From: Chitinophagaceae bacterium
Lineage (GTDB): Bacteria > Bacteroidota > Bacteroidia > Chitinophagales > Chitinophagaceae
Length of the DNA: 64,000 nucleotides
NCBI GenBank assembly: GCA_023957755.1
Contig: JAMLGT010000002.1
Location: 1 to 64,000, forward strand
Direction of reading: 5' to 3'
Part shown: positions 27,879-36,722 of the stretch, one piece after another
Numbering within the stretch: position 1 is the stretch's first letter
How the letters are laid out: each line of letters begins with the position of its first letter
Notes under the pieces: model-generated
Seen by the model: only the letters and a program-made list of their open reading frames with translations
Told to the model about the DNA's origin: nothing
The model's database searches: none
Position numbers and translations under genes: made by a program

Positions 27879-27944
27879 AACTTTTTAAGGATATTCAATC
27901 AAAAACAGCGCCGCAATTGGTAGCACCCTTGAGATAACCACTTA

Positions 27945-28454
27945 TCAGAAAAGTGATTGCAGACCGTTGGCCACTTTATTTTCATGCTCCAGAAGCCACT
28001 TTTTTCTCCATAGCTCTCCGCCATAACCGGTGAGGCTTCCATCGCTCCCTATTACCCGATGGCAGGGGATAATAATGGAGATAGGATTTTTCCCGTTTGC
28101 AGCACCCACAGCTCTGATGCTACCGGGATTGTGGAGCCTTCGGGCTATGTCCATATAACTGACCGTCTTGCCAAAAGGTATTTTGGAAAGCTCATGCCAT
28201 ACCGATCTCTGAAAATCTGTTCCATTTGCCTGTAGAGGCAATGAGAATTCCGTTCGTTTTCCCTGGAAGTATTCGTCGAGTTGAATGCAGCATTTCGAAA
28301 AGGTTTGTTCATCGGACTTAGTGGCAAATGAGTCGAGTGGGGTATCCACTTCTCTGAATTCGATAACCAGAATTTTACCATCCTTTACCTGAATCCGGAT
28401 GTAACCGATAGGAGACTTATACACGTGGAAGCGGGGCTCAGTTTCCTTATTCAT
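27945..28454 (-). CDS. ogt: Methylated-DNA--protein-cysteine methyltransferase
   Basis: This 169-residue DNA-repair protein removes the methyl group from O6-methylguanine in a suicide reaction. The acceptor cysteine C131 lies in 'PCHRVIG' (130-136). Helix-turn-helix and finger segments 'GTDFQRSVWHEL' and 'GKTVSYMDIARRL' are typical of Ogt/MGMT. Its start overlaps the end of the SirB1-like gene by 8 bp, so both are translated from one message. Confidence 0.95.
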   Translation of the reverse strand: MNKETEPRFHVYKSPIGYIRIQVKDGKILVIEFREVDTPLDSFATKSDEQTFSKCCIQLDEYFQGKRTEFSLPLQANGTDFQRSVWHELSKIPFGKTVSYMDIARRLHNPGSIRAVGAANGKNPISIIIPCHRVIGSDGSLTGYGGELWRKKWLLEHENKVANGLQSLF

Positions 28455-29322
28455 CTAACTTTTTTGCCAGGGTTATTAAGTCCTCTTTCTTGTAGCGGTT
28501 GTTTTCCTTTGTGAAGCAGGATCCGAGTTCTTCAAGAAGGTGGCGGATGGTTTCCACCGTGTTCATTGGTTTAAAGTATTCGGGAAGTAACTCTCTTGAA
28601 TTTCTTTTGAAATATTCTTCTACATCTTTTTGTGAATATACCTGGCCGTTGAGCGGATCAATATAGAATTGAATTTGTTCAGTTCTTTTCTTGACAGGAT
28701 CTGGGTATTCGTATTCAGTAACGAAGTAAGCTAAAATAAACTGCCTGGGTATTTTTATTGCTGCAATGGGAACATCGAGCATCTGCGCGAGTATGAGATA
28801 TAGGATCCCTGTTGAGATGGCATTTCCCCTCTTATTTTCTATCAGTTTAGGCAAGAGAAAATCATCCGGGATATCGTAACTAATCGAGTTACCCTGTAAT
28901 TTATAATAGTTAAAGAGAATTGCTGAAATAACAGCAGATTCCTCCATAGGAGTCAGATAACTGTTAAGTTCCATCCAGATATTTCTTCTGAGCCGTTCCA
29001 CTTCCTGAAAAGTTCTGGTATGCGACAAATCAGGATACATGTATTTGGATACGAGCAGGGCTCCCTGCAGGAGATCCGGGGAGTCCTTGCGCCAGTCGGT
29101 AAATTCTTTTACCAAATCCTGAAAATGCAGTTTGTGAATTATCATTTCAATACGCCTTTGCAGCGCCTCATCAGGCGTATTTTCCCAGAGGTGTTCGAGG
29201 TTAGGTAATATCCCTTTGCCCATAGAGATAAGCTTCGTAGAAACAGAGTCGAAAACCTTCTCGTCCGGATCTTCGATCAGGTAAAAAAGTGCATTTATTT
29301 CTTCATTCTCAAGCATGTGCAA
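28447..29322 (-). CDS. SirB1/transglutaminase-like protein
   Basis: This 291-residue protein resembles the SirB1-type transglutaminase-like family (PF13369), with a helical N-terminus ('LFYLIEDPDEKVFDSVSTKL') and a middle region 'GNAISTGILYLILAQMLDVPI', where transglutaminases have a catalytic Cys; here a Ser/Thr is found instead, so it is probably not a protease. A C-terminal 'YIDPLNGQVYS' segment is also characteristic. It overlaps ogt. Function is unknown; the family often carries TPR repeats in other phyla but not here. Confidence 0.82.
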   Translation of the reverse strand: MHMLENEEINALFYLIEDPDEKVFDSVSTKLISMGKGILPNLEHLWENTPDEALQRRIEMIIHKLHFQDLVKEFTDWRKDSPDLLQGALLVSKYMYPDLSHTRTFQEVERLRRNIWMELNSYLTPMEESAVISAILFNYYKLQGNSISYDIPDDFLLPKLIENKRGNAISTGILYLILAQMLDVPIAAIKIPRQFILAYFVTEYEYPDPVKKRTEQIQFYIDPLNGQVYSQKDVEEYFKRNSRELLPEYFKPMNTVETIRHLLEELGSCFTKENNRYKKEDLITLAKKLDE

Positions 29323-29472
29323 TTTTCAGGAGTAATAACTGTGGGTAAAGATAATTAAAGAATTGGGCGAATGGAATAGAAGCGCAGTAAAATATTATGG
29401 ATAGAAAGTGTTAAAGAAGCCAATACTTTAAATAGTCAGAGCAACGGATGGCTTTTTACTTTTTGAATACAA

Positions 29473-29499
29473 TTGGGCACCGGATTACTCCTAATTTTG
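29473..29499 (+). promoter_or_regulatory. pdxJ promoter with near-leaderless start
   Basis: TTG (29473-29475) and TAATTTTG (29492-29499) match the -33 and -7 elements with 16 bp between. The ATG of pdxJ is at 29504, so transcription would begin at or within a few bases of the start codon. Confidence 0.6.
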
Positions 29500-29503
29500 C
29501 CGG

Positions 29504-30226
29504 ATGACAAAGCTTTCAGTGAACATTAATAAGATTGCCTGGTTGCGAAATGCAAGGGGAGGCAATACGCCGGATGTGATAAAGGCTGCTGTAGATATAC
29601 AAAATTTTGGAGCAGATGGTATCACGGTACATCCAAGGCCTGACGAGAGGCATATCCGATATCAGGATGTATATGACCTGAAAAAGGTTATTAGTACAGA
29701 GTTTAACATTGAAGGGAATCCGCGTGAGCAGAAGTTTGTAGATCTGGTACTGGCGGTGCATCCGGATCAGGTAACGCTTGTGCCGGATGCTCAGGGACAG
29801 ATCACCTCTGATCATGGATGGGATACGATTACGCATAAAAGTTATCTCAAAGAGATTATCGCTGTTTTTCGTCAGGCGGGTATCCGTACCAGTATTTTTG
29901 TGGATCCTTCAGAAGAGATGGTAAAGCATGCAAAAGAGTGCGGTACCGATCGGATAGAACTATATACAGAAAGCTTTGCAGCAGCTTATAAACAGGGGGC
30001 ACGACAGAAGGCAATTGATCCATACATCGATGCGGCCCGGGTGGCCATGGCGTATGATCTTGGTATAAATGCCGGGCACGATCTGGATTTGGATAACCTG
30101 CGTTTCTTTGCAGAAAATATACGCGGTCTGGAGGAGGTGTCTATAGGCCATGCGCTTATTTCGGATGCACTATATTATGGATTGGAAAATACGGTGCAGC
30201 TATATAAGAGGCAACTCGATGAGTAG
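29504..30226 (+). CDS. pdxJ: Pyridoxine 5'-phosphate synthase
   Basis: This 240-residue TIM-barrel enzyme joins 1-deoxy-xylulose-5-phosphate and 3-amino-2-oxopropyl phosphate to make pyridoxine phosphate (DXP-dependent vitamin B6 pathway). Diagnostic segments are 'LSVNINKIAWLRNARG' at the N-terminus, 'GADGITVHPRPDERHI' and 'LGINAGHDLDLDNL'. The length is normal. It is convergent with, and 1 bp from, the YfcE-type phosphodiesterase gene. Confidence 0.97.
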   Translation: MTKLSVNINKIAWLRNARGGNTPDVIKAAVDIQNFGADGITVHPRPDERHIRYQDVYDLKKVISTEFNIEGNPREQKFVDLVLAVHPDQVTLVPDAQGQITSDHGWDTITHKSYLKEIIAVFRQAGIRTSIFVDPSEEMVKHAKECGTDRIELYTESFAAAYKQGARQKAIDPYIDAARVAMAYDLGINAGHDLDLDNLRFFAENIRGLEEVSIGHALISDALYYGLENTVQLYKRQLDE

Positions 30227-30227
30227 G

Positions 30228-30713
30228 CTAATTCAGTTCAATCACATTGCAGTTTTTCATGTCAGCACCCTCAATATCGAGTGTGACGATAGTCTTGACT
30301 TTGTGCCAACCCTGATTTCCTGCAGCGCCGGGATTAATGTGCAAACACGCTAACTCTTTATCGTACATTATTTTTAGAATGTGAGAGTGGCCGTCTATAA
30401 AGAGTTGAGGACGATGTATTAAAAGCTCTTTCCTGGATGCTGCATTATATTTTGGAGGATATCCGCCAATATGCCTGATTAACACCTTTACTTTTTCACA
30501 ATTGAAAATAATTTGCTCGGGAAACTCTTTTCTAATTGCGGCACTGTCAATATTACCATATACGCCCCTCAGTGGTTTAAATGCTTTCAAAGATTCAATA
30601 ACACCTTCGCCAAAATCTCCTGCATGCCATATTTCATCACAATTTCTAAAGTGTTCGAATACTGCCGGAGGCAGATAACCATGAGTGTCAGAAATGATTC
30701 CGATTCTTTTCAT
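30228..30713 (-). CDS. YfcE/MJ0936-type metallophosphoesterase
   Basis: From ATG 30713 ('MKRIGIISDTHG') the product has 161 residues; a start 24 bp upstream is possible but adds an atypical leader. Metal-binding motifs are in order: 'SDTHG' (8-12), 'HAGDFG', 'GNID', and 'DGHSH' near residue 110. YfcE-type enzymes cleave phosphodiesters in vitro with Mn2+; the natural substrate is unknown. It is a single gene. Confidence 0.92.
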   Translation of the reverse strand: MKRIGIISDTHGYLPPAVFEHFRNCDEIWHAGDFGEGVIESLKAFKPLRGVYGNIDSAAIRKEFPEQIIFNCEKVKVLIRHIGGYPPKYNAASRKELLIHRPQLFIDGHSHILKIMYDKELACLHINPGAAGNQGWHKVKTIVTLDIEGADMKNCNVIELN

Positions 30714-30810
30714 CCGGCGAAGATAATTTAAGTGCAATGTCAGGATTTTTCTGAAATTGTAATTTTCATTTGTAGAATGATTTTATCACCTTTGAGAAAT
30801 ATATTTTTAA

Positions 30811-31911
30811 ATGATTGCATTTACCAACGCCTCCATTTTCGGAGGAGAAAAATTTCTTAAAGAACGTGTATTGCTCGTAGCGCAGGGGAAGATAAAAGGA
30901 GTAGCACATACTGTACCTAAAGGAGTTGAGGTGATAGATTGTAAGGAGGGGATTTTGGCGCCTGGGTGTGTGGATCTACAGATTTATGGTGCAGGAAGAG
31001 ATTTGTTTTCGGCAGAGCTTACCGCAGAATCGTTGAAGCGTATCTCTGACAGCATTGTGAAACAGGGAACTACATCATACTTTATGACGCTGGCAACCAA
31101 TAGTTTTGAAGTATTTCGCCGGGCGGTGGAGATTGTAAGAGATAATCCGCATCCGGCTTTAAGAGGGATTCAACTCGAAGGTCCTTATATCAATCCTCAA
31201 AAACGGGGAGCACATTTGACAGCATATATCAAAAAGCCGGATTACAATGAACTTAAAGCCTTTTTGAAATTTGCAGATGGTGTAGTAAAGATGATGACCC
31301 TAGCACCTGAAGTGTGCGATAGAAGGGTCATTCACTTGTTGCGCGATTACGATGTGTTGCTTTCGGCAGGCCACAGTAACGCTACATTTAGTGAAGCGAT
31401 TAGAGGTTTTGATAATGGAATTACTGCTGTCACTCATTTGTATAATGCAATGTCGCCACTGCATCACAGGGATGCGGGATTACCGGGTGCCTCCTTTCTG
31501 GATAACCGGGTGCATGCCAGTATAATTGTAGATGGCATCCATGTGGGTTATGAAGCAGTGAAGATTGCGAAGCACCAGATGGGGCAAAGGTTATTTTTCA
31601 TTACTGATGCTGTAGCTGCCACAATGAAGGGTGGGTACAAGCACATACGAAAAGGTAACAGGTATGTATTGCCTGATGGCACTTTATCGGGTTCTGCACT
31701 CACCATGCCGCATGCTATCAGTAACATGGTAAAGCATGTGGGTGAATCGGTGGAAGAGTCGCTGAGGATGGCTTCGCTCTACCCGGCACGAGTAGCCGGA
31801 TTCAGAAAGTCAGGCAGTATCAAAGATGGGTATGTGGCTGATCTGATCTGCCTGTCAAAAGATTTAAAACTTAACTTCACTGTCTTAAAAGGAGAAGTAA
31901 TCAAGGCCTGA
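30811..31911 (+). CDS. nagA: N-acetylglucosamine-6-phosphate deacetylase
   Basis: This 366-residue amidohydrolase removes the acetyl group from GlcNAc-6-phosphate, giving the substrate for NagB. Motifs are 'GCVDLQIYGAG' (metal region), 'GIQLEGPYINPQKRGAH', 'SAGHSNATF', 'THLYNAMSPLHHRDAG' and 'FITDAVAA' (catalytic Asp). It is 4 nt-coupled (TGATG overlap) to a NodB-like deacetylase gene. The NagB fusion enzyme lies 16 kb away at 12670-14589. Confidence 0.96.
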   Translation: MIAFTNASIFGGEKFLKERVLLVAQGKIKGVAHTVPKGVEVIDCKEGILAPGCVDLQIYGAGRDLFSAELTAESLKRISDSIVKQGTTSYFMTLATNSFEVFRRAVEIVRDNPHPALRGIQLEGPYINPQKRGAHLTAYIKKPDYNELKAFLKFADGVVKMMTLAPEVCDRRVIHLLRDYDVLLSAGHSNATFSEAIRGFDNGITAVTHLYNAMSPLHHRDAGLPGASFLDNRVHASIIVDGIHVGYEAVKIAKHQMGQRLFFITDAVAATMKGGYKHIRKGNRYVLPDGTLSGSALTMPHAISNMVKHVGESVEESLRMASLYPARVAGFRKSGSIKDGYVADLICLSKDLKLNFTVLKGEVIKA

Positions 31912-32693
31912 TGATAAGACTATTCTGCAATTGTTTGTTTTTCTTATTAATGATGCCATTCACAATTTTGGCTCAGTCAGACTTTACAATCATTCACGGA
32001 GGTATTATTCGCGGTGATCAGACATCAAAAAAAATGGCACTGATCTTTAGTGCAGATGAGTATGCTGAAGGATTGGGGTTTATAGATAGCACTTTAAGCG
32101 CAAGTGGCGCTAAGGGGTCTTTTTTCTTTACCGGAAGATTTTTTAAGAATAAGAATTATCGCAAGACTGTAAGAAGCCTTCTGAAAAACGGGAATTATGT
32201 CTCTACACATTCCTATGGGCATTTGCTGTATTGTGACTGGAGCAGGCGTGACAGCCTGTTAGTGACACGGAAAGAGTTTGAATCAGATTTGAAGAAAGGA
32301 TTTTCCCAGCTGAAGAAATATTTTGGAATTCAGAGGAATGAAGTCAGGTATTTCTTACCGCCGTATGAATGGTATAACGATACGATTTCTGCATGGGCTG
32401 CTGCAATGGGATTGCAGATAGTCAACTTTACTCCGGGCTCCTCATCGAACGCAGATTATACCACTCCCGACATGGGTAAAAGGTATCTGTCTTCTGATAC
32501 TATTTTCAACAGGGTGCTGAAGTTTGAGACAAATAGTCGCAACGGAACTAATGGTTCTATTTTACTTATACATGCTGGGGCCGGGCCATTAAGAATTGAC
32601 AAGTTTTTTCTCAGGCTCCCCGAGCTAATAGCTATTCTGAAGGAGAAGGGGTATATATTGGTAAGAATCGATGAACTCCTGAATAGAAATTAA
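31911..32693 (+). CDS. Secreted polysaccharide deacetylase-like (NodB fold) protein
   Basis: This 260-residue protein has a signal peptide (about 1-21, ending LAQS) and the NodB homology fold of carbohydrate esterase family 4. The zinc histidines are kept (H100 and H104 in 'STHSYGH'), as are 'FLPPYEWYN' (148-156, motif 3) and 'LLIHAG' with H221 (motif 5). Motif 1, usually TFDD, is 'SADE' (47-50), so one catalytic or metal Asp is at an altered position. It may be a divergent chitin/peptidoglycan deacetylase. It is translationally coupled to nagA. Confidence 0.82.
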   Translation: MIRLFCNCLFFLLMMPFTILAQSDFTIIHGGIIRGDQTSKKMALIFSADEYAEGLGFIDSTLSASGAKGSFFFTGRFFKNKNYRKTVRSLLKNGNYVSTHSYGHLLYCDWSRRDSLLVTRKEFESDLKKGFSQLKKYFGIQRNEVRYFLPPYEWYNDTISAWAAAMGLQIVNFTPGSSSNADYTTPDMGKRYLSSDTIFNRVLKFETNSRNGTNGSILLIHAGAGPLRIDKFFLRLPELIAILKEKGYILVRIDELLNRN

Positions 32694-33754
32694 TGCCCGA
32701 TCGCAGATTTTTCCATTCCTTTATTGGCGAGTTGGCCACAGGCCGCGTCGATATCTTTTCCACGACTTAACCTGAGACGCACGTTAACACGATGCGCAGC
32801 GAGATAATCCATAAACTTCTGAATTTTCTCTCTGTCAGGCTTTTCAAAGTCTGCCTGATCTATTGGATTGTATTCGATAAGATTAATCAGTCGTACGGGA
32901 ACTCTGCGATATAGTTTTATGAGATCATCTGCGTCTTTGAGATTGTCGTTGAGATCTTTAAATAAAATGTATTCGTAGGTGATATCGTTCTTTGTCTTTG
33001 CGTAGAAGTATTCAAGTGCTTCCATCAAAGATTCGATGTTATTGCTGTCGTTGATGGGCATAATCCTGCTTCTCTTCTCATCGCTTGCTGCATGAAGCGA
33101 CAGCGCAAGATGAAATCGCACTTCGTCATCACCTAGGCGTTTGATCATCTTTGCAATTCCTGAAGTGGACACAGTGATTCGGCGTGGGCTCATTGCTAAT
33201 CCATCATTGGCGGTAATCCGCTCAATTGATTTCAATACATTCCTGTAATTCAGCATAGGTTCACCCATGCCCATATAGACAATATTGCTAAGTTTCTTTC
33301 CCTGATGTTTTAGAGCCAGCTCGTTAAGCATAGCCGCTTCGTCGAATATCTCGTCAAATGTCAGATTCCGCAGCTGTCCCATAAAGCCGGTTGCACAGAA
33401 TTTGCATCCAAGGCTGCATCCTACCTGCGAACTCACGCAGGCGGTTTGTCTGCCATCGGTAGGAATCAGGACACCTTCCATGATGTTGCCGTCAGATGTT
33501 TTAAACCCTGCCTTGATTGTGCCGTCGGTACTGTGCTGGGTGGTATAAAGCGAAAGTGCCGGAAAAGAAAAGGCTGTGCTCATCTGGTCTCTCAACTCTT
33601 TGCTGATATTAGTCATGTCATCAAAATGACGTGCCTGTTTTTTCCAAAGCCATTCCCAAACCTGATTGGCGCGATATTTCTTTTCTCCTCTGGCAAGAAA
33701 CCATTCCGTCAATTCTTCCTGAGATAAAGACCTTATATTTTTTGCAGGAACCAT
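32690..33754 (-). CDS. rlmN: Dual-specificity RNA methyltransferase RlmN
   Basis: This 354-residue radical-SAM enzyme methylates C2 of A2503 in 23S rRNA and A37 in some tRNAs. The radical SAM cluster motif CxxxCxxC is at C113, C117 and C120 ('GCSLGCKFC'). The two catalytic cysteines are C106 ('TACVSSQ') and the one in 'AACGQLA' near residue 343. 'MGMGEPMLN' is the SAM-binding GGE-type motif. The 3' end overlaps the neighbouring convergent gene by 4 bp. Confidence 0.97.
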   Translation of the reverse strand: MVPAKNIRSLSQEELTEWFLARGEKKYRANQVWEWLWKKQARHFDDMTNISKELRDQMSTAFSFPALSLYTTQHSTDGTIKAGFKTSDGNIMEGVLIPTDGRQTACVSSQVGCSLGCKFCATGFMGQLRNLTFDEIFDEAAMLNELALKHQGKKLSNIVYMGMGEPMLNYRNVLKSIERITANDGLAMSPRRITVSTSGIAKMIKRLGDDEVRFHLALSLHAASDEKRSRIMPINDSNNIESLMEALEYFYAKTKNDITYEYILFKDLNDNLKDADDLIKLYRRVPVRLINLIEYNPIDQADFEKPDREKIQKFMDYLAAHRVNVRLRLSRGKDIDAACGQLANKGMEKSAIGH

Positions 33755-33884
33755 GCTGCAAAATTATTGAATTGGTTGGTAAAGTTTTCATAAGGAAACG
33801 TACCCGGACAGCTACAGGTTTTCTCATGATGCCTGCCTTAAAGGATGCATGCCGAAATTGCAATATTAAATCCGGTACAGAATC

Positions 33885-35045
33885 TTACTTTAGTAATTCG
33901 TCCAGCTTGTTGTAGATGGCTTCGTCTTCTCCCACAAAGCGGCCTACGATCCTGCCATTAGGGTCCAAGATGATTTTTGTGGGAAATCCGGCTACGCTGA
34001 ATTTCAGAATCAGATCATTCTCCGGCCGGTTTAGAATCTGGTGCCAGTGATAGTCTTTGTTTTTATCGAGAAAAGTGCGCCAGTTTGTGCCATCGTCCGA
34101 CTCCTGAGCAATACCCACTATCTCCATCCTGTCCCTGTATTTGTCCTGGTATTCTTTCATTTTCGGCATCCCTGAAATACAGGGCATACACCAGGTGCCC
34201 CAGAAGTCGAGTACCACATATTTTCCTCTGAGGGTATTGAGGTCAAATTTTTGCCTGTCATAGGTATTCGTTGAAACCAGTTCGGGCGACTCTTTGCCTA
34301 TGGCTGTGGCTAAGAGTCCATCCACTCTCTGAGCTACCTCATTGTAAAAAGGTGTCCCAACCAGCTTTTCTTTATCCATCTTTTTGAAAAGGTTAATGGC
34401 CTCTTCATTGCTGATTTGGGAGCGAACCATCATGTCTCCTAAGGCCCAGGCTCCGGCGATAGAAGAAGGATGGCTGCTTACAAATGCAAGTTTTATGCTG
34501 TCGGCCTGCTTATCCAGAGCCTCTATTTCAGCATTTATTTTCCTGACTTCCGGATCTGACGTATCTTTTTTATCGCTGATTGAAACCATCAGGTTTACAC
34601 TTTTGTTCAGCAGCGGATTCAGCCGCCTGTTCAGAAAAGCAAGGTCTGCATTGGCATCATCACCTGAAGGGTATGCATCCACGTAATCCGAGATTTCACC
34701 CGTGAAGTGAATCTTGCCGCCTGGTGTGGCAATGAACTGTAACATAGAGGATTTGGCTGGATAATAACCTCTGCCATCCTTGGTTCGTTTCACTGTACGA
34801 TCTACGCCCGGCATCAGGGTAAGGTATTCCATTTTGCCAATGTGCATCTGGTAGGTGAATGTACTGCTGTCTTTAACCGGGATAGAGTCAATGAAGTATC
34901 CGCGTGGCTGGGTGCTGTCTTTCATAAAGACACGGATGTATCTGGTATCGAGATGCTGAATATTGCCGGATAATGTAAAATTCTTTTCCTGCCCGAAAGA
35001 AGTCGTAACAATGCATATTAATACGACAGCCAGAAAGTTTTTCAT
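33885..35045 (-). CDS. TlpA-like thiol-disulfide protein with DUF4369 domain
   Basis: The 386-residue product has a signal peptide (about 1-18). Residues about 24-120 form a DUF4369 beta domain, followed by a helical linker, and residues about 250-386 are a thioredoxin/AhpC fold with the redox motif 'WCMPC' (285-289) and the cis-Pro region 'FSVAGFPTKIILD'. This architecture is very common in Bacteroidota. It probably reduces disulfides or supports cytochrome c maturation in the periplasm. Promoter and operon partners are not obvious; an M20 dipeptidase gene and a terminator lie upstream. Confidence 0.92.
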   Translation of the reverse strand: MKNFLAVVLICIVTTSFGQEKNFTLSGNIQHLDTRYIRVFMKDSTQPRGYFIDSIPVKDSSTFTYQMHIGKMEYLTLMPGVDRTVKRTKDGRGYYPAKSSMLQFIATPGGKIHFTGEISDYVDAYPSGDDANADLAFLNRRLNPLLNKSVNLMVSISDKKDTSDPEVRKINAEIEALDKQADSIKLAFVSSHPSSIAGAWALGDMMVRSQISNEEAINLFKKMDKEKLVGTPFYNEVAQRVDGLLATAIGKESPELVSTNTYDRQKFDLNTLRGKYVVLDFWGTWCMPCISGMPKMKEYQDKYRDRMEIVGIAQESDDGTNWRTFLDKNKDYHWHQILNRPENDLILKFSVAGFPTKIILDPNGRIVGRFVGEDEAIYNKLDELLK

Positions 35046-35073
35046 ACCAATCAGGTTTCTATGGATTTATGCT

Positions 35074-35115
35074 TTAAAAACAAAATGTCTTCAATCGGTG
35101 ATTGAAGACATTTTG
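35074..35115 (-). terminator. Strong terminator after the M20 peptidase gene
   Basis: A perfect 16-bp stem (35081-35096 with 35100-35115) with a 3-nt loop. On the minus strand it is followed by TTTTT, so it ends the leftward M20 transcript. Confidence 0.85.
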
Positions 35116-35126
35116 CTTGTAGATAT

Positions 35127-36491
35127 TTATTTTTCTGCAAAATATTTATGAAAGTAGGGGATGGTTTCAATTCCTTTATAGAAGTTCTCAATCCCATACT
35201 TTTCATTAGGGGAATGTAGGCCATCACTGTCAAGTCCAAATCCCATAAAGATAATTTTGATACCCAGTTCGTGCTCCAGTATTGAGCAAATGGGAATGCT
35301 TCCTCCGCCTCTTACAGGCACAGGCTCCTTGCCAAAGGTCTCCTGGATGGCTTTGGCTGCGGCTTTATACCCTTTGCTGTCTATAGGTGTCAGATAGGGC
35401 TCTCCACCGTGATGTTCAAATACTTTAACGGTCACACCTTCAGGTGCTACTGATGTGAAATAGTCCAGCAGAAGTTTAGTCATTTTCTTAGATGACTGAT
35501 TGGGTACCAAACGTGCTGATATCTTGGCAGTAGCTTTTGACGGTAGCACGGTTTTAGAGCCTTCGCCGGTATATCCGCCCCAAATGCCGTTAAGCTCCAG
35601 GGTAGGGCGAATACCTGTTCTCTCAAAGGTAGTGTATCCTTTTTCGCCCCAAAGTGCTTTGATGCCAATTTCTTTCTTGTATTCCTCCTCGTCGAAAGGA
35701 GCCTTTGCCATTAAAGCCCTCTCTTCTTCGGTGGCAGTCAGCACATCATCGTAGAATCCGGGAATGGTAATATGGTTGTTGCTGTCGTGGCAATCTGCAA
35801 TCATTTTGGCCAGGATCGTAATAGGGTTTGCTACTGCACCTCCATACGTACCGCTGTGCAGGTCGCGGTTTGCACCTGTCACTTCTACTTCTATATATGA
35901 CAAGCCACGCATACCCACATCCAGAGAGGGCGTATCCATACTCAGCATGGCACTGTCGCTGATCAGGATGACGTCTGCCTTCAGAAGTTCTTTGTGGTCA
36001 TGGACAAATTGGCCAAGACTGGGGGATCCTACTTCTTCTTCTCCTTCGATGAGGAATTTGATATTAGTCTGCATGGTGTTTGTCTTTGCCATCACTTCAA
36101 GCGCTTTAACGTGCATGAAGAATTGGCCCTTATCGTCTGCTGACCCACGGGCATACACTTTTCCATCCTTTATGGTAGGTTCAAACGGCCCGGTATTCCA
36201 CAGTTCCAGAGGCTCAACCGGTTGCACGTCGTAGTGTCCATAAACGAGTACTGTCGGTAGGGCCGGGTCTATAATCTTCTCCCCATACACTACCGGGATT
36301 CCTGAAGTGGCCATTACTTCAGCCTTATCGGCTCCGGCAGCGAGCAGGCTGTTTTTTACAGCTTCAGCACAGGTAGCCATATCCTTTTTATGTTCGCTTT
36401 GTGCACTTACTGAGGGGATTCTGAGTAAGTCCATCATTTCTTTCAGAAACCTGTCTTTATGCTGTTCCTGATATTCTTTCCATTCATTCAT
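35127..36491 (-). CDS. M20 family dipeptidase
   Basis: From ATG 36491 ('MNEWKEYQEQ') the product has 454 residues; an upstream in-frame start would add four residues. It is a zinc dipeptidase of the M20A/PepV-carboxypeptidase G2 type. Metal and catalytic motifs are 'VYGHYDVQP', 'GSADDKGQ' and 'IEGEEEVGSP' (Glu base and ligand). A dimerisation domain lies in the middle (about 185-330). There is no signal peptide, so it is cytoplasmic and likely degrades small peptides. Confidence 0.93.
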   Translation of the reverse strand: MNEWKEYQEQHKDRFLKEMMDLLRIPSVSAQSEHKKDMATCAEAVKNSLLAAGADKAEVMATSGIPVVYGEKIIDPALPTVLVYGHYDVQPVEPLELWNTGPFEPTIKDGKVYARGSADDKGQFFMHVKALEVMAKTNTMQTNIKFLIEGEEEVGSPSLGQFVHDHKELLKADVILISDSAMLSMDTPSLDVGMRGLSYIEVEVTGANRDLHSGTYGGAVANPITILAKMIADCHDSNNHITIPGFYDDVLTATEEERALMAKAPFDEEEYKKEIGIKALWGEKGYTTFERTGIRPTLELNGIWGGYTGEGSKTVLPSKATAKISARLVPNQSSKKMTKLLLDYFTSVAPEGVTVKVFEHHGGEPYLTPIDSKGYKAAAKAIQETFGKEPVPVRGGGSIPICSILEHELGIKIIFMGFGLDSDGLHSPNEKYGIENFYKGIETIPYFHKYFAEK

Positions 36492-36633
36492 AATAAAATA
36501 CAATTTGAATTTTTAGAGGGCTACGAATATACCACTTTTGAAAGAGGCAATTTCTCTTAAAAAATACCCAATGTGTATTTTAATTTTTGGAAATGATAAA
36601 AAGTTATTCTTAAATTTGTCTCAGATTGCTTTT

Positions 36634-36699
36634 CAAAAATCAGCCTTTGATTAGTTGTGACACCGGGTTCACCGGAAACGCTTCTACTTCAAAGGCTGA
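36634..36699 (-). terminator. Probable terminator after the LptF/G-like gene
   Basis: TCAGCCTTTGA (36640-36650) pairs perfectly with TCAAAGGCTGA (36689-36699) around a 38-nt loop. On the minus strand it is followed by a T-run (TTTTT), downstream of the gene ending at 36723. Confidence 0.65.
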
Positions 36700-36722
36700 G
36701 TCTATTTTAGGGCTATCCCCGT

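Noticed and set aside
28447-29322. SirB1-like gene as an active transglutaminase or protease
   Set aside because: The expected catalytic Cys region lacks a cysteine, so only the fold is claimed.
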